From an uncultured Lachnospiraceae bacterium (GTDB lineage: Bacteria > Bacillota > Clostridia > Lachnospirales > Lachnospiraceae), in NCBI GenBank assembly GCA_910587635.1, contig CAJUNB010000003.1, positions 91,204-155,203 of the forward strand: a stretch of DNA of 64,000 nucleotides, read 5' to 3'. This document shows, piece by piece, positions 1-9,354 of the stretch; the stretch's first letter is position 1; each line of letters starts with the position of its first letter. The notes below the pieces were generated by a model, which made no database searches, had not been told where the DNA came from, and worked only from the letters and a program-made list of their open reading frames with translations. A program made the position numbers and the translations under genes.

Positions 1-12
1 CCTGTTGAATAA

Positions 13-44
13 AAAAGGTGAATGAAATTATACATTCACCTTTT
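13..44. terminator. Bidirectional terminator at the 3' end of glgB
   Basis: Arms AAAAGGTGAATG (13-24) and CATTCACCTTTT (33-44) are perfect inverted repeats around an 8-base loop, with A- and T-rich flanks. It can end minus-strand transcription leaving glgB and also whatever arrives from the left. Confidence 0.85.
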
Positions 45-115
45 ATTTCGGCTCACTACTCTTTTTTCTTAACCTTACTTTTCTTTATATGACATAAACC
101 GATTTCCAAAGAGCC

Positions 116-2020
116 CTAGAAAAGGAATACCGCACTGGAAAAAGGCAGTAAATCAAAGCTGATAGAATAATCCCGACCATCACAGGGAATCTTTTCCGCC
201 ATAACAGATGCCTGAATTTCCCTCCCCTCGCCTCCGAATCTTTTATCGTCACTGTTCAAAAGCAGCTTATATTTCTTTTTATTGGGAACTCCTACCCGGT
301 AGTCCGGTCTCTCTATCGGTGTCATATTCATAACAAACAGCAGCCGATGCTTACTGGACGGACACTTCCGAATAAAAGCATAGGTACTCTCTTCCGCATC
401 ATCTGCCTTGACCCACTCAAAACCATCCCAGCTGTTGTCCACCTCATACATACACGGATATTTTCGATAGATTTTCAAAAGCTCCGCCACATAATTCTGC
501 ATTCCCTGATTCAGTTCTTCCTCCAGCAGGAACCAATCCAGTTCTCGTTCTTCACTCCACTCCCGTTCCTGTCCGAACTCCTGTCCCATAAAGAGAAGTT
601 TTTTCCCTTCATGTCCAAACATAAACGTATATCCGGTCCGCAAATTTGCATATTTGTCTATATGATAGCCCGGCATTTTATTCAACATAGAACATTTCAA
701 ATGCACTACTTCATCATGAGAGAGAGGCAAAATATAATTTTCACTGTCATTATAGCTCATGGCAAAAGTCATAGCATAATGATTTCCTTTTCGGAACAGC
801 GGGTCCAGCTTCATATATTCACAAAAATCATGCATCCAGCCCATATTCCACTTAAAACTGAAGAACAGGCCATCTTCTTCTATTGGTCCTGTTACTTTCG
901 GCCAGGCAGTAGATTCTTCTGCAATCGTCATGACACCTGGAAAAGCACCGTGAATCACCGAATTCATATGTTTAAAAAATTCTATTGCTTCCAGATTTTT
1001 ATTGTCGCCATACTTATTTGCCACCCACTGTCCATCCTGCTTCCCATAATCCAAATAGAGCATGGATGCCACCGCATCTACCCGCAATCCGTCTATATGG
1101 AACTCTTTAATCCAAAATAAAGCGTTTGCTATGAGGAAATTGACAACTTCTGTCTTACTGTAATTAAATATTTTTGTTCCCCAGTCAGGATGTTCTCCAA
1201 TGCGAGGATCAGGATGTTCAAACAGCGGTGTACCATCGAATTCTGCCAACCCATGAGCATCTTTAGGAAAATGAGCCGGTACCCAGTCCAAAATAACACC
1301 AATCTTGTTTTTGTGCAGTGTATTGACAAGATACATAAAATCCTGTGGACTGCCATATCTGGATGTAGGGGCATAATAACCCGTCACCTGATATCCCCAG
1401 GAACCGTCGAATGGATGTTCTGCAATCCCTATCAATTCTACATGAGTATATTTTAATTTTTTCAAATATTTCACAAGAGCACTGGCAAATTCCCTGTAAT
1501 TATAATATCCTTCGTCATCTCTGCCTGTATGCCGCATCCAGGAACCGATATGACATTCATAAATAGCAATCGGTTCTTTATTCATATCTTTTTTGGCCCG
1601 TGCCTGCATCCATTCTCCGTCTGTCCATTTCAAATGGGAAATATCCGTGATAATAGATGCTGTATTCGGACGCTTCTGTGCATAATTGGCGAAGGGATCC
1701 GCCTTATACAGCTTCCTGCCATCACTGGCTGTAATGAGAAACTTATACATTTCTCCCTCTTTGATACCGGGAACAAACAACGCATAAATTCCTATAGGAC
1801 CTATTTTTTTCATTTCATGAACTTCTTCATCCCAGTCATTGAAACTGCCGATTACATTGACTTTTTCTGCATTTGGAGCCCATACTGCAAAGAACACTCC
1901 TTTTTTTCCATTTTCAACGGACAGATGTGCTCCCAGCTTTTTATAGATATCATAATGAGTTCCTTTTGCAAATAAATACTGGTCTGCTTCCGAAATAAAA
2001 ACTGTCTCCCGCTCCGTCAT
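116..2020 (-). CDS. glgB: 1,4-alpha-glucan branching enzyme
   Basis: GH13 enzyme that makes alpha-1,6 branches in glycogen in the cytoplasm. An N-terminal CBM48-like module (about residues 20-120) has the family signature FAVWAPNAEKVNVIGSFNDW. The catalytic barrel shows GLRVDAVASM (nucleophile Asp near 315), TIAEEST (acid Glu near 367) and LSHDEVVH (near 436). At 634 residues it is a short-type GlgB without the extra N1 domain. The ATG follows a strong AGGAGGG site. It begins 14 bases downstream of the large TPR/AAA-like gene and is probably transcribed with it. No other glycogen synthesis gene adjoins it, but glgX lies near 45 kb. Confidence 0.96.
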   Translation of the reverse strand: MTERETVFISEADQYLFAKGTHYDIYKKLGAHLSVENGKKGVFFAVWAPNAEKVNVIGSFNDWDEEVHEMKKIGPIGIYALFVPGIKEGEMYKFLITASDGRKLYKADPFANYAQKRPNTASIITDISHLKWTDGEWMQARAKKDMNKEPIAIYECHIGSWMRHTGRDDEGYYNYREFASALVKYLKKLKYTHVELIGIAEHPFDGSWGYQVTGYYAPTSRYGSPQDFMYLVNTLHKNKIGVILDWVPAHFPKDAHGLAEFDGTPLFEHPDPRIGEHPDWGTKIFNYSKTEVVNFLIANALFWIKEFHIDGLRVDAVASMLYLDYGKQDGQWVANKYGDNKNLEAIEFFKHMNSVIHGAFPGVMTIAEESTAWPKVTGPIEEDGLFFSFKWNMGWMHDFCEYMKLDPLFRKGNHYAMTFAMSYNDSENYILPLSHDEVVHLKCSMLNKMPGYHIDKYANLRTGYTFMFGHEGKKLLFMGQEFGQEREWSEERELDWFLLEEELNQGMQNYVAELLKIYRKYPCMYEVDNSWDGFEWVKADDAEESTYAFIRKCPSSKHRLLFVMNMTPIERPDYRVGVPNKKKYKLLLNSDDKRFGGEGREIQASVMAEKIPCDGRDYSISFDLLPFSSAVFLF

Positions 2021-2034
2021 AAGTACCCTCCTTT

Positions 2035-4962
2035 TTATACGAAATCCTTCTCTCGTAATACGATCATATCTTCATCGTCATAACGCTTTCCAAAAAGTAC
2101 ATCCATGAAATGCGACATATTCTTTCTTCCCGCATGATAAATAGCTTCATCTATAATTTCTTTTACCTCTTTCGTCGTCACAGAATGTTCACTTGTCTGC
2201 ATTTCCGCAATTCTTGTATACAATGCCAATACGCCCAGTTCATCGATAGCATGTTCCTGTTCCAGTGCATATCTCTTTCCAAATAATACAAGGGAATCGT
2301 TGTCCAGCGCTTCTATATCAATCCGCAAATTGAAATTCTGATACAGGATCTTATAATTCTCCAACAGTTTATTCATGTTTATTTTTGTATCTTCCAGAAT
2401 GACAATAATGCCCTGTTTCTCCTGCTCCAAAAAGTTCACCATAGAGGAAATTGTCGCTTCTTTCAACTCTCCTGCGCCTTCAATAATCAAAGCACCATTA
2501 TTCAACTTTTCAAATGTTTTTCCAATATCTTTATGGTTCAATGCCTGTCCAGTAATTTTGGCCATTCTGCCGGAAAAATTCCGATCCGTCATCTGTACAT
2601 CTTTTACGATATTTTTTGCCAGTTTCACAGAACCCATTCCTGCTTCTCCGGTTAAGATCACATTACCGGTACAGGAAGCCAGGCTGATCCGATCCAGAGT
2701 GTCCAGTATCTGTTCTTTTGTCGTCTTTGTCTGGATAAAAGGACCAAACAGTTTCTTTTCTTCCAGTGTCATTCCTCTGGAAGCTTTCTCCTGCTTTTCT
2801 TCTTTTTTATTGTTTTTAACCGCTCTCTCTTTTTTCTCTTTTTCTCTCTCTCCGGGAACGGCATCCTGCGCGGCCGCTGCTACTTCCTCTTCTGTGGAAT
2901 TTTCTCCATCGACACTTTCTTCTACTTTGGCAATTTCTGTTTCTCCGCTGCCTTCTTCTTTGACAGAGTTTTCTCCGTCTTTCTTCTCTTCCGACCCGGC
3001 AATCTCATCCGGCTCATCTCCCTCTTTCAAGGTCTCTTCCTTTTCCACATCCGTTGTCTGTACCGTCTCTTCCGGCTCCGCAGCTCTTCTTACTGCTTCC
3101 TGTGTTTCCTCAGAGAACTGTTCCGTCATCGTCTGTTCTTTGATTTCTTCCAGTTCCTCTACCTCGGGAAGCTCTTTTTCCGCCAGATGATCCAGATCTT
3201 CCAAAAGCCCTTTTTTCCTGGATTCATCAAACTGAAGGAAGATTTCCCCCGTCTGTTCCATTACCCGCTGCCTTACGGCTTCTGCACGTTTTTCTTCATT
3301 CTCTTTTTTCAGTCTCTCCCATTCCAGAAGGATGTCATTAAAACTCATCTGACCAGTGATCTGTTTTTCTATCTTGTCCTTTGCAGAAACAGCCAGACTG
3401 ATCTGTCCGTCGTATTCCTGGGATAACAGTCCGTCAAAGTTTTCATTTTTCTGATGAGCCATGCTTTCCGCGGAAGGCATCTTTACCTTTGCTATCGTTT
3501 TTTCTTCCGGATTTTTTATCTCGCTGCCATTTTTATCGTTTTTTTCCTTTTTTTTGGTATTATAGGTTACTTTTTCCGGATCTGTATAATAACTCAGATG
3601 CGGCCGGGTATCTGCTATCGCTCCCTGCACAATTTTAGGAATTTTCTCCGATTCCCTCATCTTCACAATTTTCGGTGATTCTTCTATGTAGGGAAGCTCT
3701 ACCGTATCTGGGTCTTCAAAGAATACTTCCTCAGAATCGGGAAGAACTTCTTCTGTCTGTGCAACCTCTGGCAGTTCACCTGTATCCTGCATCATGTTCA
3801 TAAGAATTTCCTGTGTAAATTCTCCCGGAATATTTAAATCTGTTCCTTTCCTTGCGCCTATGCCCATGTCTGCTCCCGATGTATTTCCACCCTCTATGTA
3901 CTCATATTCCGTCTGAGGCTCATTGATATCAAATTCAACTGTTTCATAGCCTTCTCCGGTCTCATATCCTGCTTCATAGCTTCCTGTATCATATCCGGCC
4001 GTACTGAACTCTTCTGTATCAAAGCTCTCCGTATCATATCCGATGGCATGATATTCATCCACCTGATATTCTCCTGAATCGTATTCCCCAGTATAGCCTT
4101 CCAACATTTCTGGCTGTCCCTGCGATTCATAACCTTCCGTCCCGTCCATGTCATACGATTCATTTACTGCCAAATATTCCATTGTAGACTGTTCCTGGAA
4201 AGAAGGATTTTCTTCTCCCAACACCTCTTTCATACTTTCTGCCAGTTCTTTTTGTAAGTTGATTGTAGCGTATTCCCCTACATTCACTGGCTTTATTTCG
4301 ATATCCAGATCATCATCTATAATAGGAGCAACGGTAGCAGGTGCTGCCTTTCCTGTTATTTTCTTATATTTTTTCTGCTGTTCTGTCGATAAAGGCGCAT
4401 GGAGCATTTTTAATTCCATTGCCTTCGTGACATATTTCCCTTCTCCAAACCAGAGAATCAGCTCATCACATTCTTCCACACATTTCGTACTGAGTCCGAT
4501 ACGATGGTATAAATAAGCCAGCTCATAGGCCCATTTTTCTCTGTACTCCCGCCGTTTCAATTCTTCCAGCACGGCAATTCTTTCTTCCAACGTAACTTCC
4601 TGCGCCTCATACAGCTTATATTGCAGTACATATCTCCCATTGTCTCTTGGCGCTGTCTGAACAAACTCTTTGTAATATTCCACTGCATGCACCACATCAT
4701 CCAGCTTGATCGACAATTCACAGAGAGAATACAATATCATTCTTCCTCCGGGATGACGCTCATAGGCAAGGAGCAATATCTCCTTGCTTTCTTCATATTT
4801 TCGGTTCATTTTATACAGATCACTGACCATACAGAGCATATTGATATTTCTTACTTTCCGCCAGTCAATATTATCTGCAATTTCCATTGCTTCCGCATAT
4901 TTTTTTCTCTCAATCAGGGTCTTGATTTCCTCTGAGCGTATTTTATATTCATATTTATCCAA
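2035..4962 (-). CDS. Large TPR-like / degenerate AAA-like protein, function unknown
   Basis: Not recognised as a named gene. Four zones are visible: an N-terminal helical, TPR-like part (about 1-190); a Tyr/Asp/Glu-rich repetitive linker near 300-347 built on units such as GYDTGSYE; a long charged, coiled-coil-prone Glu/Lys-rich segment (about 540-720); and a C-terminal AAA-like domain (about 735-975). That domain has ILTGEAGMGSVKLAK where a Walker A loop should be, with Ser in place of the catalytic Lys, and a Walker-B-like ALIIEGAGEL. It has no signal peptide or membrane segment. The TTG at 4962 is preferred because GAGGTG lies 6 bases upstream; the alternative GTG at 4971 overlaps that site. 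A good promoter lies at 5024-5052. It probably scaffolds or regulates something, with nucleotide binding doubtful. Confidence 0.8.
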   Translation of the reverse strand: MDKYEYKIRSEEIKTLIERKKYAEAMEIADNIDWRKVRNINMLCMVSDLYKMNRKYEESKEILLLAYERHPGGRMILYSLCELSIKLDDVVHAVEYYKEFVQTAPRDNGRYVLQYKLYEAQEVTLEERIAVLEELKRREYREKWAYELAYLYHRIGLSTKCVEECDELILWFGEGKYVTKAMELKMLHAPLSTEQQKKYKKITGKAAPATVAPIIDDDLDIEIKPVNVGEYATINLQKELAESMKEVLGEENPSFQEQSTMEYLAVNESYDMDGTEGYESQGQPEMLEGYTGEYDSGEYQVDEYHAIGYDTESFDTEEFSTAGYDTGSYEAGYETGEGYETVEFDINEPQTEYEYIEGGNTSGADMGIGARKGTDLNIPGEFTQEILMNMMQDTGELPEVAQTEEVLPDSEEVFFEDPDTVELPYIEESPKIVKMRESEKIPKIVQGAIADTRPHLSYYTDPEKVTYNTKKKEKNDKNGSEIKNPEEKTIAKVKMPSAESMAHQKNENFDGLLSQEYDGQISLAVSAKDKIEKQITGQMSFNDILLEWERLKKENEEKRAEAVRQRVMEQTGEIFLQFDESRKKGLLEDLDHLAEKELPEVEELEEIKEQTMTEQFSEETQEAVRRAAEPEETVQTTDVEKEETLKEGDEPDEIAGSEEKKDGENSVKEEGSGETEIAKVEESVDGENSTEEEVAAAAQDAVPGEREKEKKERAVKNNKKEEKQEKASRGMTLEEKKLFGPFIQTKTTKEQILDTLDRISLASCTGNVILTGEAGMGSVKLAKNIVKDVQMTDRNFSGRMAKITGQALNHKDIGKTFEKLNNGALIIEGAGELKEATISSMVNFLEQEKQGIIVILEDTKINMNKLLENYKILYQNFNLRIDIEALDNDSLVLFGKRYALEQEHAIDELGVLALYTRIAEMQTSEHSVTTKEVKEIIDEAIYHAGRKNMSHFMDVLFGKRYDDEDMIVLREKDFV

Positions 4963-5023
4963 CGTATTCACCTCATACGGAATTGTACAATTTTACACAA
5001 TAACCCATTTTCACACTATTTTT

Positions 5024-5052
5024 AGTGTACCATAGGGCATTGTATAAGTCAA
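5024..5052 (-). promoter_or_regulatory. Sigma-A promoter of the TPR/AAA-like gene and glgB
   Basis: On the minus strand, -35 TTGACT (5047-5052) and -10 TACACT (5024-5029) are 17 bases apart, with TGG before the -10. A small inverted repeat ACACT/AGTGT (5013-5028) overlaps the -10 and could be an operator or an RNA stem. Confidence 0.7.
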
Positions 5053-5059
5053 AAGATGA

Positions 5060-5926
5060 TTAGAGATTCTCTGCCTCCTGCAATAGTTTTCCAAGTTGTA
5101 CAAACTGAGAAAGGGTAAGGGCCTCTCCCCGGATAGACGGACTCAATTTCATTTTTTCCAAAGCCACTCCCACCTGCTCTTTTGTCAGATTTCCACCCAT
5201 ATTATGAAACAGGCTATTGACAAGGGTTTTCCTTCTCTGTCCGAAAGCTGACCGAATCAGAGAAAACAGATATGCTTCATTTTCTGCCTGTACCGGATTT
5301 TCATCTCGCCTCGTCAGGCGGATTACAGCGCTTTCTACATTTGGCCTTGGCATAAAGCAATGGGGAGAAACAAAAAAGAGCACCTCTGGTCTGGCATAAT
5401 ACTGGACAGCCAGGGACAGCGCTCCATAATCTTTCGTTCCCGGTCCGGCCTGCATCCTGTCAGCCACTTCTTTCTGTACCATAATCGTAATACTCTGAAA
5501 CGAAATACGGCTTTCTAACAACCCCATGATAATCGGCGTAGTTATATAATAGGGAAGATTGGCTACGATTTTCAACTGCCTCCCATTCCCTTGCATTAAC
5601 GCTTTTACATCTACTTTTAATATATCTTCGTTGATAATATGCACATTGCCATAGCAAGAGAGCGTATCCTGCAAAACGGGAATGAGCGTCTTATCAATTT
5701 CCACAGCAATAACTTCTCCTGCATGTTCCGCCAGATACTGCGTCATCGTACCAATCCCCGGTCCGATTTCCAACACAAGATCTTCTTTTGTGATCTGAGC
5801 CGCCTCTATGATTTTTTCCAAAATGTTGCTGTCAACCAAAAAGTTCTGCCCATATCGTTTCTGGAACTGAAGTTTATATTTTTTCAATACTTCTATTGTT
5901 TTTGTCGGATTCCCTAACTCTGCCAT
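5060..5926 (-). CDS. rsmA: 16S rRNA dimethyladenosine transferase
   Basis: KsgA/RsmA dimethylates two adjacent adenines in the 3' hairpin of 16S rRNA late in 30S assembly. The SAM-binding loop EIGPGIGTMT is near residues 52-60 and the catalytic NLPYYITTP near 123. The length of 288 residues is normal. It starts 51 bases downstream of tatD on the same strand, a pairing common in Firmicutes (tatD-rnmV-rsmA), here without rnmV. The ATG follows AAGAGATT. Confidence 0.96.
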   Translation of the reverse strand: MAELGNPTKTIEVLKKYKLQFQKRYGQNFLVDSNILEKIIEAAQITKEDLVLEIGPGIGTMTQYLAEHAGEVIAVEIDKTLIPVLQDTLSCYGNVHIINEDILKVDVKALMQGNGRQLKIVANLPYYITTPIIMGLLESRISFQSITIMVQKEVADRMQAGPGTKDYGALSLAVQYYARPEVLFFVSPHCFMPRPNVESAVIRLTRRDENPVQAENEAYLFSLIRSAFGQRRKTLVNSLFHNMGGNLTKEQVGVALEKMKLSPSIRGEALTLSQFVQLGKLLQEAENL

Positions 5927-5977
5927 AGATAATCTCTTTTCCTTCTACATGCTTAACTGCACTGTCCTATCATGTCG

Positions 5978-6781
5978 CTATCTGTCATTCTTATTTTCTG
6001 ACGATACCTGCCCGGCTTTTATTCCAAATAGTTTTTCTCCGTTCCGCCTCGTGATTTCTGTCACATCTTCACAGGACATTGCCTTAATACGGGCAATCTC
6101 TTCCACAATATAAGGAAGATTCAAAGAACTGTTGCGTTTTCCCCTGTTGGGGACCGGCGCCAGATAAGGACTGTCCGTTTCCAGTACGATTTTTTCTATT
6201 GGAAGCCAGTCTACTACTTCTTTCAGTTTTTTGGCATTGGGAAACGTAACGACACCACCAATACCGAAATAAAAATCATATTTTAAAAACTCCGCCGCTA
6301 TTTCCTTCCCATAAGAAAAACAATGGACAACCCCTCTTTGCTTCCCATTCCAGACAGCTTTTAATATATCCAGCGTATCTTTTGCAGCTTCCCGGGAGTG
6401 GATTACTATTGGCAGATTTATCTCCTGTGCCAATAAGAGCTGACGTTCAAACCATTTTTTCTGAACTGCCGCTTCGGGATCTTTCCAGTGATAATCCAGT
6501 CCGATTTCTCCCACTGCCACTATTTTTTCATGAAAACATTGCTCCTTTAGCCACAAAAAATTGTCTTCTGTCAGTTCCTCTGTCTCACTTGGGTGAATCC
6601 CTACGGCTCCATATAGATAAGAATATTTTTTTGTCAGTTCTATTGTCTTTTTTACAGATGCTATATCTGAACTGATATTTACTGCTATCCCAATCCCATT
6701 TTCAGGAAAACTTTTTATCAACTGATCTCTGTCATCATCAAAAGCTTTATCATCATAGTGCGCATGCGTTTCAAATATCAT
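5978..6781 (-). CDS. tatD: TatD family metal-dependent deoxyribonuclease
   Basis: A TIM-barrel metallohydrolase of the TatD/YcfH family; homologues are 3'-5' exonucleases or DNA repair nucleases. Visible metal ligands are HAH at 5-7, Glu in GEIGLDYHW near 92, His in VIHSRE near 127, His in VHCFSYG near 154 and Asp in ETDSPYLAP near 203. The 267-residue length is typical. GAGGAA precedes the ATG. It lies directly upstream of rsmA and is likely cotranscribed. The exact substrate cannot be told from sequence. Confidence 0.93.
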   Translation of the reverse strand: MIFETHAHYDDKAFDDDRDQLIKSFPENGIGIAVNISSDIASVKKTIELTKKYSYLYGAVGIHPSETEELTEDNFLWLKEQCFHEKIVAVGEIGLDYHWKDPEAAVQKKWFERQLLLAQEINLPIVIHSREAAKDTLDILKAVWNGKQRGVVHCFSYGKEIAAEFLKYDFYFGIGGVVTFPNAKKLKEVVDWLPIEKIVLETDSPYLAPVPNRGKRNSSLNLPYIVEEIARIKAMSCEDVTEITRRNGEKLFGIKAGQVSSENKNDR

Positions 6782-6867
6782 AGAATATTCCTCTGTATTA
6801 CTTTCTGCTCAAAATCATTCCTATAAAACACTTTTTTTATAAAAATTTAATTTTTTTTAAAAATCAC

Positions 6868-6896
6868 TTGCAAATCAAAAAATATTATACTATAAT
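6868..6896 (+). promoter_or_regulatory. tRNA-Lys promoter
   Basis: TTGCAA (6868-6873) and a perfect TATAAT (6891-6896) are spaced by exactly 17 bases, about 32 bases before the tRNA. The surrounding DNA is very AT-rich. Confidence 0.85.
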
Positions 6897-6927
6897 CATG
6901 AATATGTTGTAAATATTTAATTGTTTT

Positions 6928-7000
6928 GCGCCTTTAGCTCAGTTGGTAGAGCACCTGACTCTTAATCAGGGTGTCCAGGGTTCGAGCCCCTGAAGGCGCA
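6928..7000 (+). tRNA. tRNA-Lys (anticodon CTT)
   Basis: A 73-base cloverleaf with acceptor GCGCCTT/AAGGCGC, D-arm AGCTCAGTTGGTAGAGC, anticodon stem CCTGA/TCAGG with loop CTCTTAA (anticodon CTT), T-loop GGTTCGAGCC and discriminator A at 7000. The 3' CCA is not encoded. It stands alone, with its own promoter upstream. Confidence 0.97.
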
Positions 7001-7007
7001 GGTAGAG

Positions 7008-7051
7008 GTGCCATTTTTGAGGATTTTTTGCTTCGGGGATGGCACTTTTTT
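7008..7051 (+). terminator. Probable terminator after tRNA-Lys
   Basis: GTGCCAT (7008-7014) pairs with ATGGCAC (7039-7045), followed by a run of seven T. The 24-base loop is longer than usual, so efficiency is uncertain. Confidence 0.6.
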
Positions 7052-7098
7052 TGTTCCGGTAATTTGAATATCCTAAGTTTTTTTATAAACAGAGCATT

Positions 7099-7131
7099 AA
7101 AAAATGCAGGACCCTCTGCCCTGCATTTTTT
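7099..7131 (-). terminator. Terminator of the lipoprotein gene
   Basis: AAAAAATGCAGG (7099-7110) and CCTGCATTTTTT (7120-7131) form a perfect 12-base stem with tracts on both sides. It lies 9 bases past the minus-strand stop codon and can act in both directions. Confidence 0.88.
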
Positions 7132-7139
7132 ATTCCAAA

Positions 7140-7739
7140 CTACTGATTCTGCATTTTCTCAAATGTCTTTTCAGACATCTGAACTGAAAACGAATCCAGC
7201 TCTCCGCCGCTGGTAGCACCTTCCTTAAATCGAAGCACCCCATTTTTCACCTGCGCAATATAGGCAACAGACGTCGTAGTATCGTCGGTTTTTGCCTTCC
7301 ACTCTTCGGAAGCATAGTCAAATGTCATATCCTGGATATCCACACCGTTGTAGGAAGCCGTTACTTTTTCTGTGGAACTTTTTGAAAATGAAACAGATTT
7401 TAGAATTCCTTCTGTCATTGATAATTCCATCTCTTTGTTGATATTGGTGCTGCCATTCCAGGGAACAGCCACATATCCCCAAAATTGATTGCCGGCTTCT
7501 TTTGCAAAACTATAATAAAAACTGATGTATTTATCTCCGTCTCTGGCAACATCCTGTACCGATTCTAAATAGATTTCATATCCCTGATCTACAATGTCCT
7601 GAACTGTTGTCTCTCCCAACACCACCGTATATCCGTCTATGGTAGCCTCCATAGGAGCTTCCGGCGCCGTAAGACCACATCCCATAAGTCCACATACAAG
7701 GACCAGTGTTAGCAAAATTGACGCAATTTTCGTTTTCAT
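7140..7739 (-). CDS. Putative lipoprotein, function unknown
   Basis: A 199-residue exported protein. The signal peptide ends in the lipobox LMGC with Cys21, so it should be lipid-anchored on the outer face of the membrane. The mature part is mixed alpha/beta, with an early segment resembling small Firmicute lipoproteins of unknown role (VVLGETTVQDIVDQGYE). No catalytic motif is seen. GGGAGA precedes the ATG. It lies downstream of the sugar ABC operon on the same strand, but the 106-base gap and its own terminator suggest an independent unit. A weak promoter (TTGCCT, 17 bases, TAGACT) may lie in that gap. Confidence 0.82.
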   Translation of the reverse strand: MKTKIASILLTLVLVCGLMGCGLTAPEAPMEATIDGYTVVLGETTVQDIVDQGYEIYLESVQDVARDGDKYISFYYSFAKEAGNQFWGYVAVPWNGSTNINKEMELSMTEGILKSVSFSKSSTEKVTASYNGVDIQDMTFDYASEEWKAKTDDTTTSVAYIAQVKNGVLRFKEGATSGGELDSFSVQMSEKTFEKMQNQ

Positions 7740-7845
7740 TTTTTCTCTCCCTTTTTCCTAAATTCTTTCAGCTTTATCCACTATGCAGATGGATAATAAT
7801 GCCAGTCTAGCACTTTTTTTAAGGGAAGGCAATATATGTTTCATC

Positions 7846-9354
7846 TTATGCGGTCTGAACTGCTTCCGTCAGCGCTGCCTCTGTAATCAAATCACCATCT
7901 TTTCTGGACAATTCTTTTTTCATTTCTCCATCAGACAGTATGAGAACCCGGTCGCAGAGCCTTTCCAGTTCTTCCATTTCAGAAGAAATGAGAAGCACTG
8001 CATTATTGTGATCGGCAATAGTACGGATGAGCTGTCCGATAGCCGCTTTGGCTTCCACGTCAATCCCCACTGTGGGATCATCCAATAAAAGAATTTTGGG
8101 CTGTATCAACATACTTTTAGCAAATACTACTTTCTGCTGATTGCCGCCTGACAGATAACGTACTTCCTGCTCTGCTCCCGTACATTTCAAATCCAGCTTT
8201 TCAATCATTTCCTCTGTGCGCTCCAGGCACTTTTTTTCATCTATGAACAGTTTTCTCTTCATTTTTTTCCAAATTGGCAACAGCATATTATATTGAATGG
8301 AATGAATCCCCACAATACCGCTTTTTCGCCTGTTCTCCGGCACGAAGGAAATCCCCCGCTCAATAGATGTCCAGGGTTTTCCTACGGGAACTTCTTTACC
8401 CCCAAGCAATATTTTCCCCTTTTCCGGTTTGATCAGACCATAGATACATTTCGCCAGCTCTGTCCGCCCACTTCCCAAAAGTCCTGCAATTCCTACTATT
8501 TCTCCCGGATATATGGAAAAACTTACATCCCGCACTTTATCTTTCCAGGATACAGACTGTACCTGTAATACTGGAGAAGAATAATCCACAGGTTTGGCCG
8601 GTGCCAGATATTCCTGCTGGAGTTTTTTCCCAATCATAGCCTCCACCATATCTGAAACAGACAAATCTGTCGTAGGGCTGTCCAGTTCTACAATTCCATT
8701 TCTGAGTACCACAGCCCTGTCACATATTTTCATAATCTCCTGCATATGGTGAGAAATAAAAATAATGGCAATCTTTTGTTCTTTCAGCTTTTCTATAAAA
8801 GAAAACAGAAGCTGTATTTCCTTATGAGTAAGGGAAGCGGTAGGTTCATCTAATATAAGTACACTTGGCTTTTGCATCAATGCTTTTACAATTTCCACGA
8901 GCTGCTGATTTCCTATAGATAAATTTTCCACCGATTCACCGGGATCGATTTCGATACCAAATTCCTGAAACGCCTCTTTGGCCTTTTGAATGCTCTGTTT
9001 GTCATCGATCAATCCCGCCTTTTTCATTTCCCGATTCAAAAACAGATTTTCCGCAACTGTCATCGTGGGAATCAACGAAAATTCCTGATACACCATAGCG
9101 ATATGACATGCCGCCGCATCTGCTGCATCTTTTATAACCACTTCTTTTTCATCCACATGAATCGTCCCTTTATCCAGTCTGTACACACCGGTAACGATTT
9201 TCATCAATGTGGATTTACCGGCACCATTGGAACCGAGCAGTCCCAATACCTCTCCCTTTTTGATGCCAAAGGTAATTCCCTTTAGCACTTCATTTTTAAA
9301 GAAAGACTTATGAATATCCGTCAGCTGAAGGGCATATCCTCTTTCTTCTACCAT
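7846..9354 (-). CDS. Sugar ABC transporter ATP-binding protein (RbsA/MglA type)
   Basis: Double-cassette ATPase of the CUT2 sugar importer family. The first cassette has Walker A GSNGAGKST (41-49) and a non-standard signature LSIGNQQ (near 144). The second has the degenerate loop GLLGSGRTE (near 293), as in other RbsA/MglA proteins, and LSGGNQQ (near 405). Its 502 residues match the family. Its start overlaps the end of the YhfX-like gene by 7 bases, so the two are translationally coupled. It would energise the permease encoded at 10555-11493. The sugar is not identifiable from the ATPase. Confidence 0.94.
   Translation of the reverse strand: MVEERGYALQLTDIHKSFFKNEVLKGITFGIKKGEVLGLLGSNGAGKSTLMKIVTGVYRLDKGTIHVDEKEVVIKDAADAAACHIAMVYQEFSLIPTMTVAENLFLNREMKKAGLIDDKQSIQKAKEAFQEFGIEIDPGESVENLSIGNQQLVEIVKALMQKPSVLILDEPTASLTHKEIQLLFSFIEKLKEQKIAIIFISHHMQEIMKICDRAVVLRNGIVELDSPTTDLSVSDMVEAMIGKKLQQEYLAPAKPVDYSSPVLQVQSVSWKDKVRDVSFSIYPGEIVGIAGLLGSGRTELAKCIYGLIKPEKGKILLGGKEVPVGKPWTSIERGISFVPENRRKSGIVGIHSIQYNMLLPIWKKMKRKLFIDEKKCLERTEEMIEKLDLKCTGAEQEVRYLSGGNQQKVVFAKSMLIQPKILLLDDPTVGIDVEAKAAIGQLIRTIADHNNAVLLISSEMEELERLCDRVLILSDGEMKKELSRKDGDLITEAALTEAVQTA

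Noticed and set aside
347..1120. Plus-strand open frame of 257 codons opposite glgB
   Set aside because: The minus-strand frame is a clear GlgB with catalytic motifs; the plus-strand product has no recognisable domain.
2375..3190. Long plus-strand open frame opposite the TPR/AAA-like gene
   Set aside because: It is a shadow of the biased Glu/Lys-rich coding sequence on the minus strand; the Ser/Phe-rich translation has no family feature and no ribosome site.
3920..4070. Tandem DNA repeat in the TPR/AAA-like gene
   Set aside because: The repetition is at protein level (short Tyr/Asp/Glu units); the DNA units differ too much to call a clean tandem repeat.
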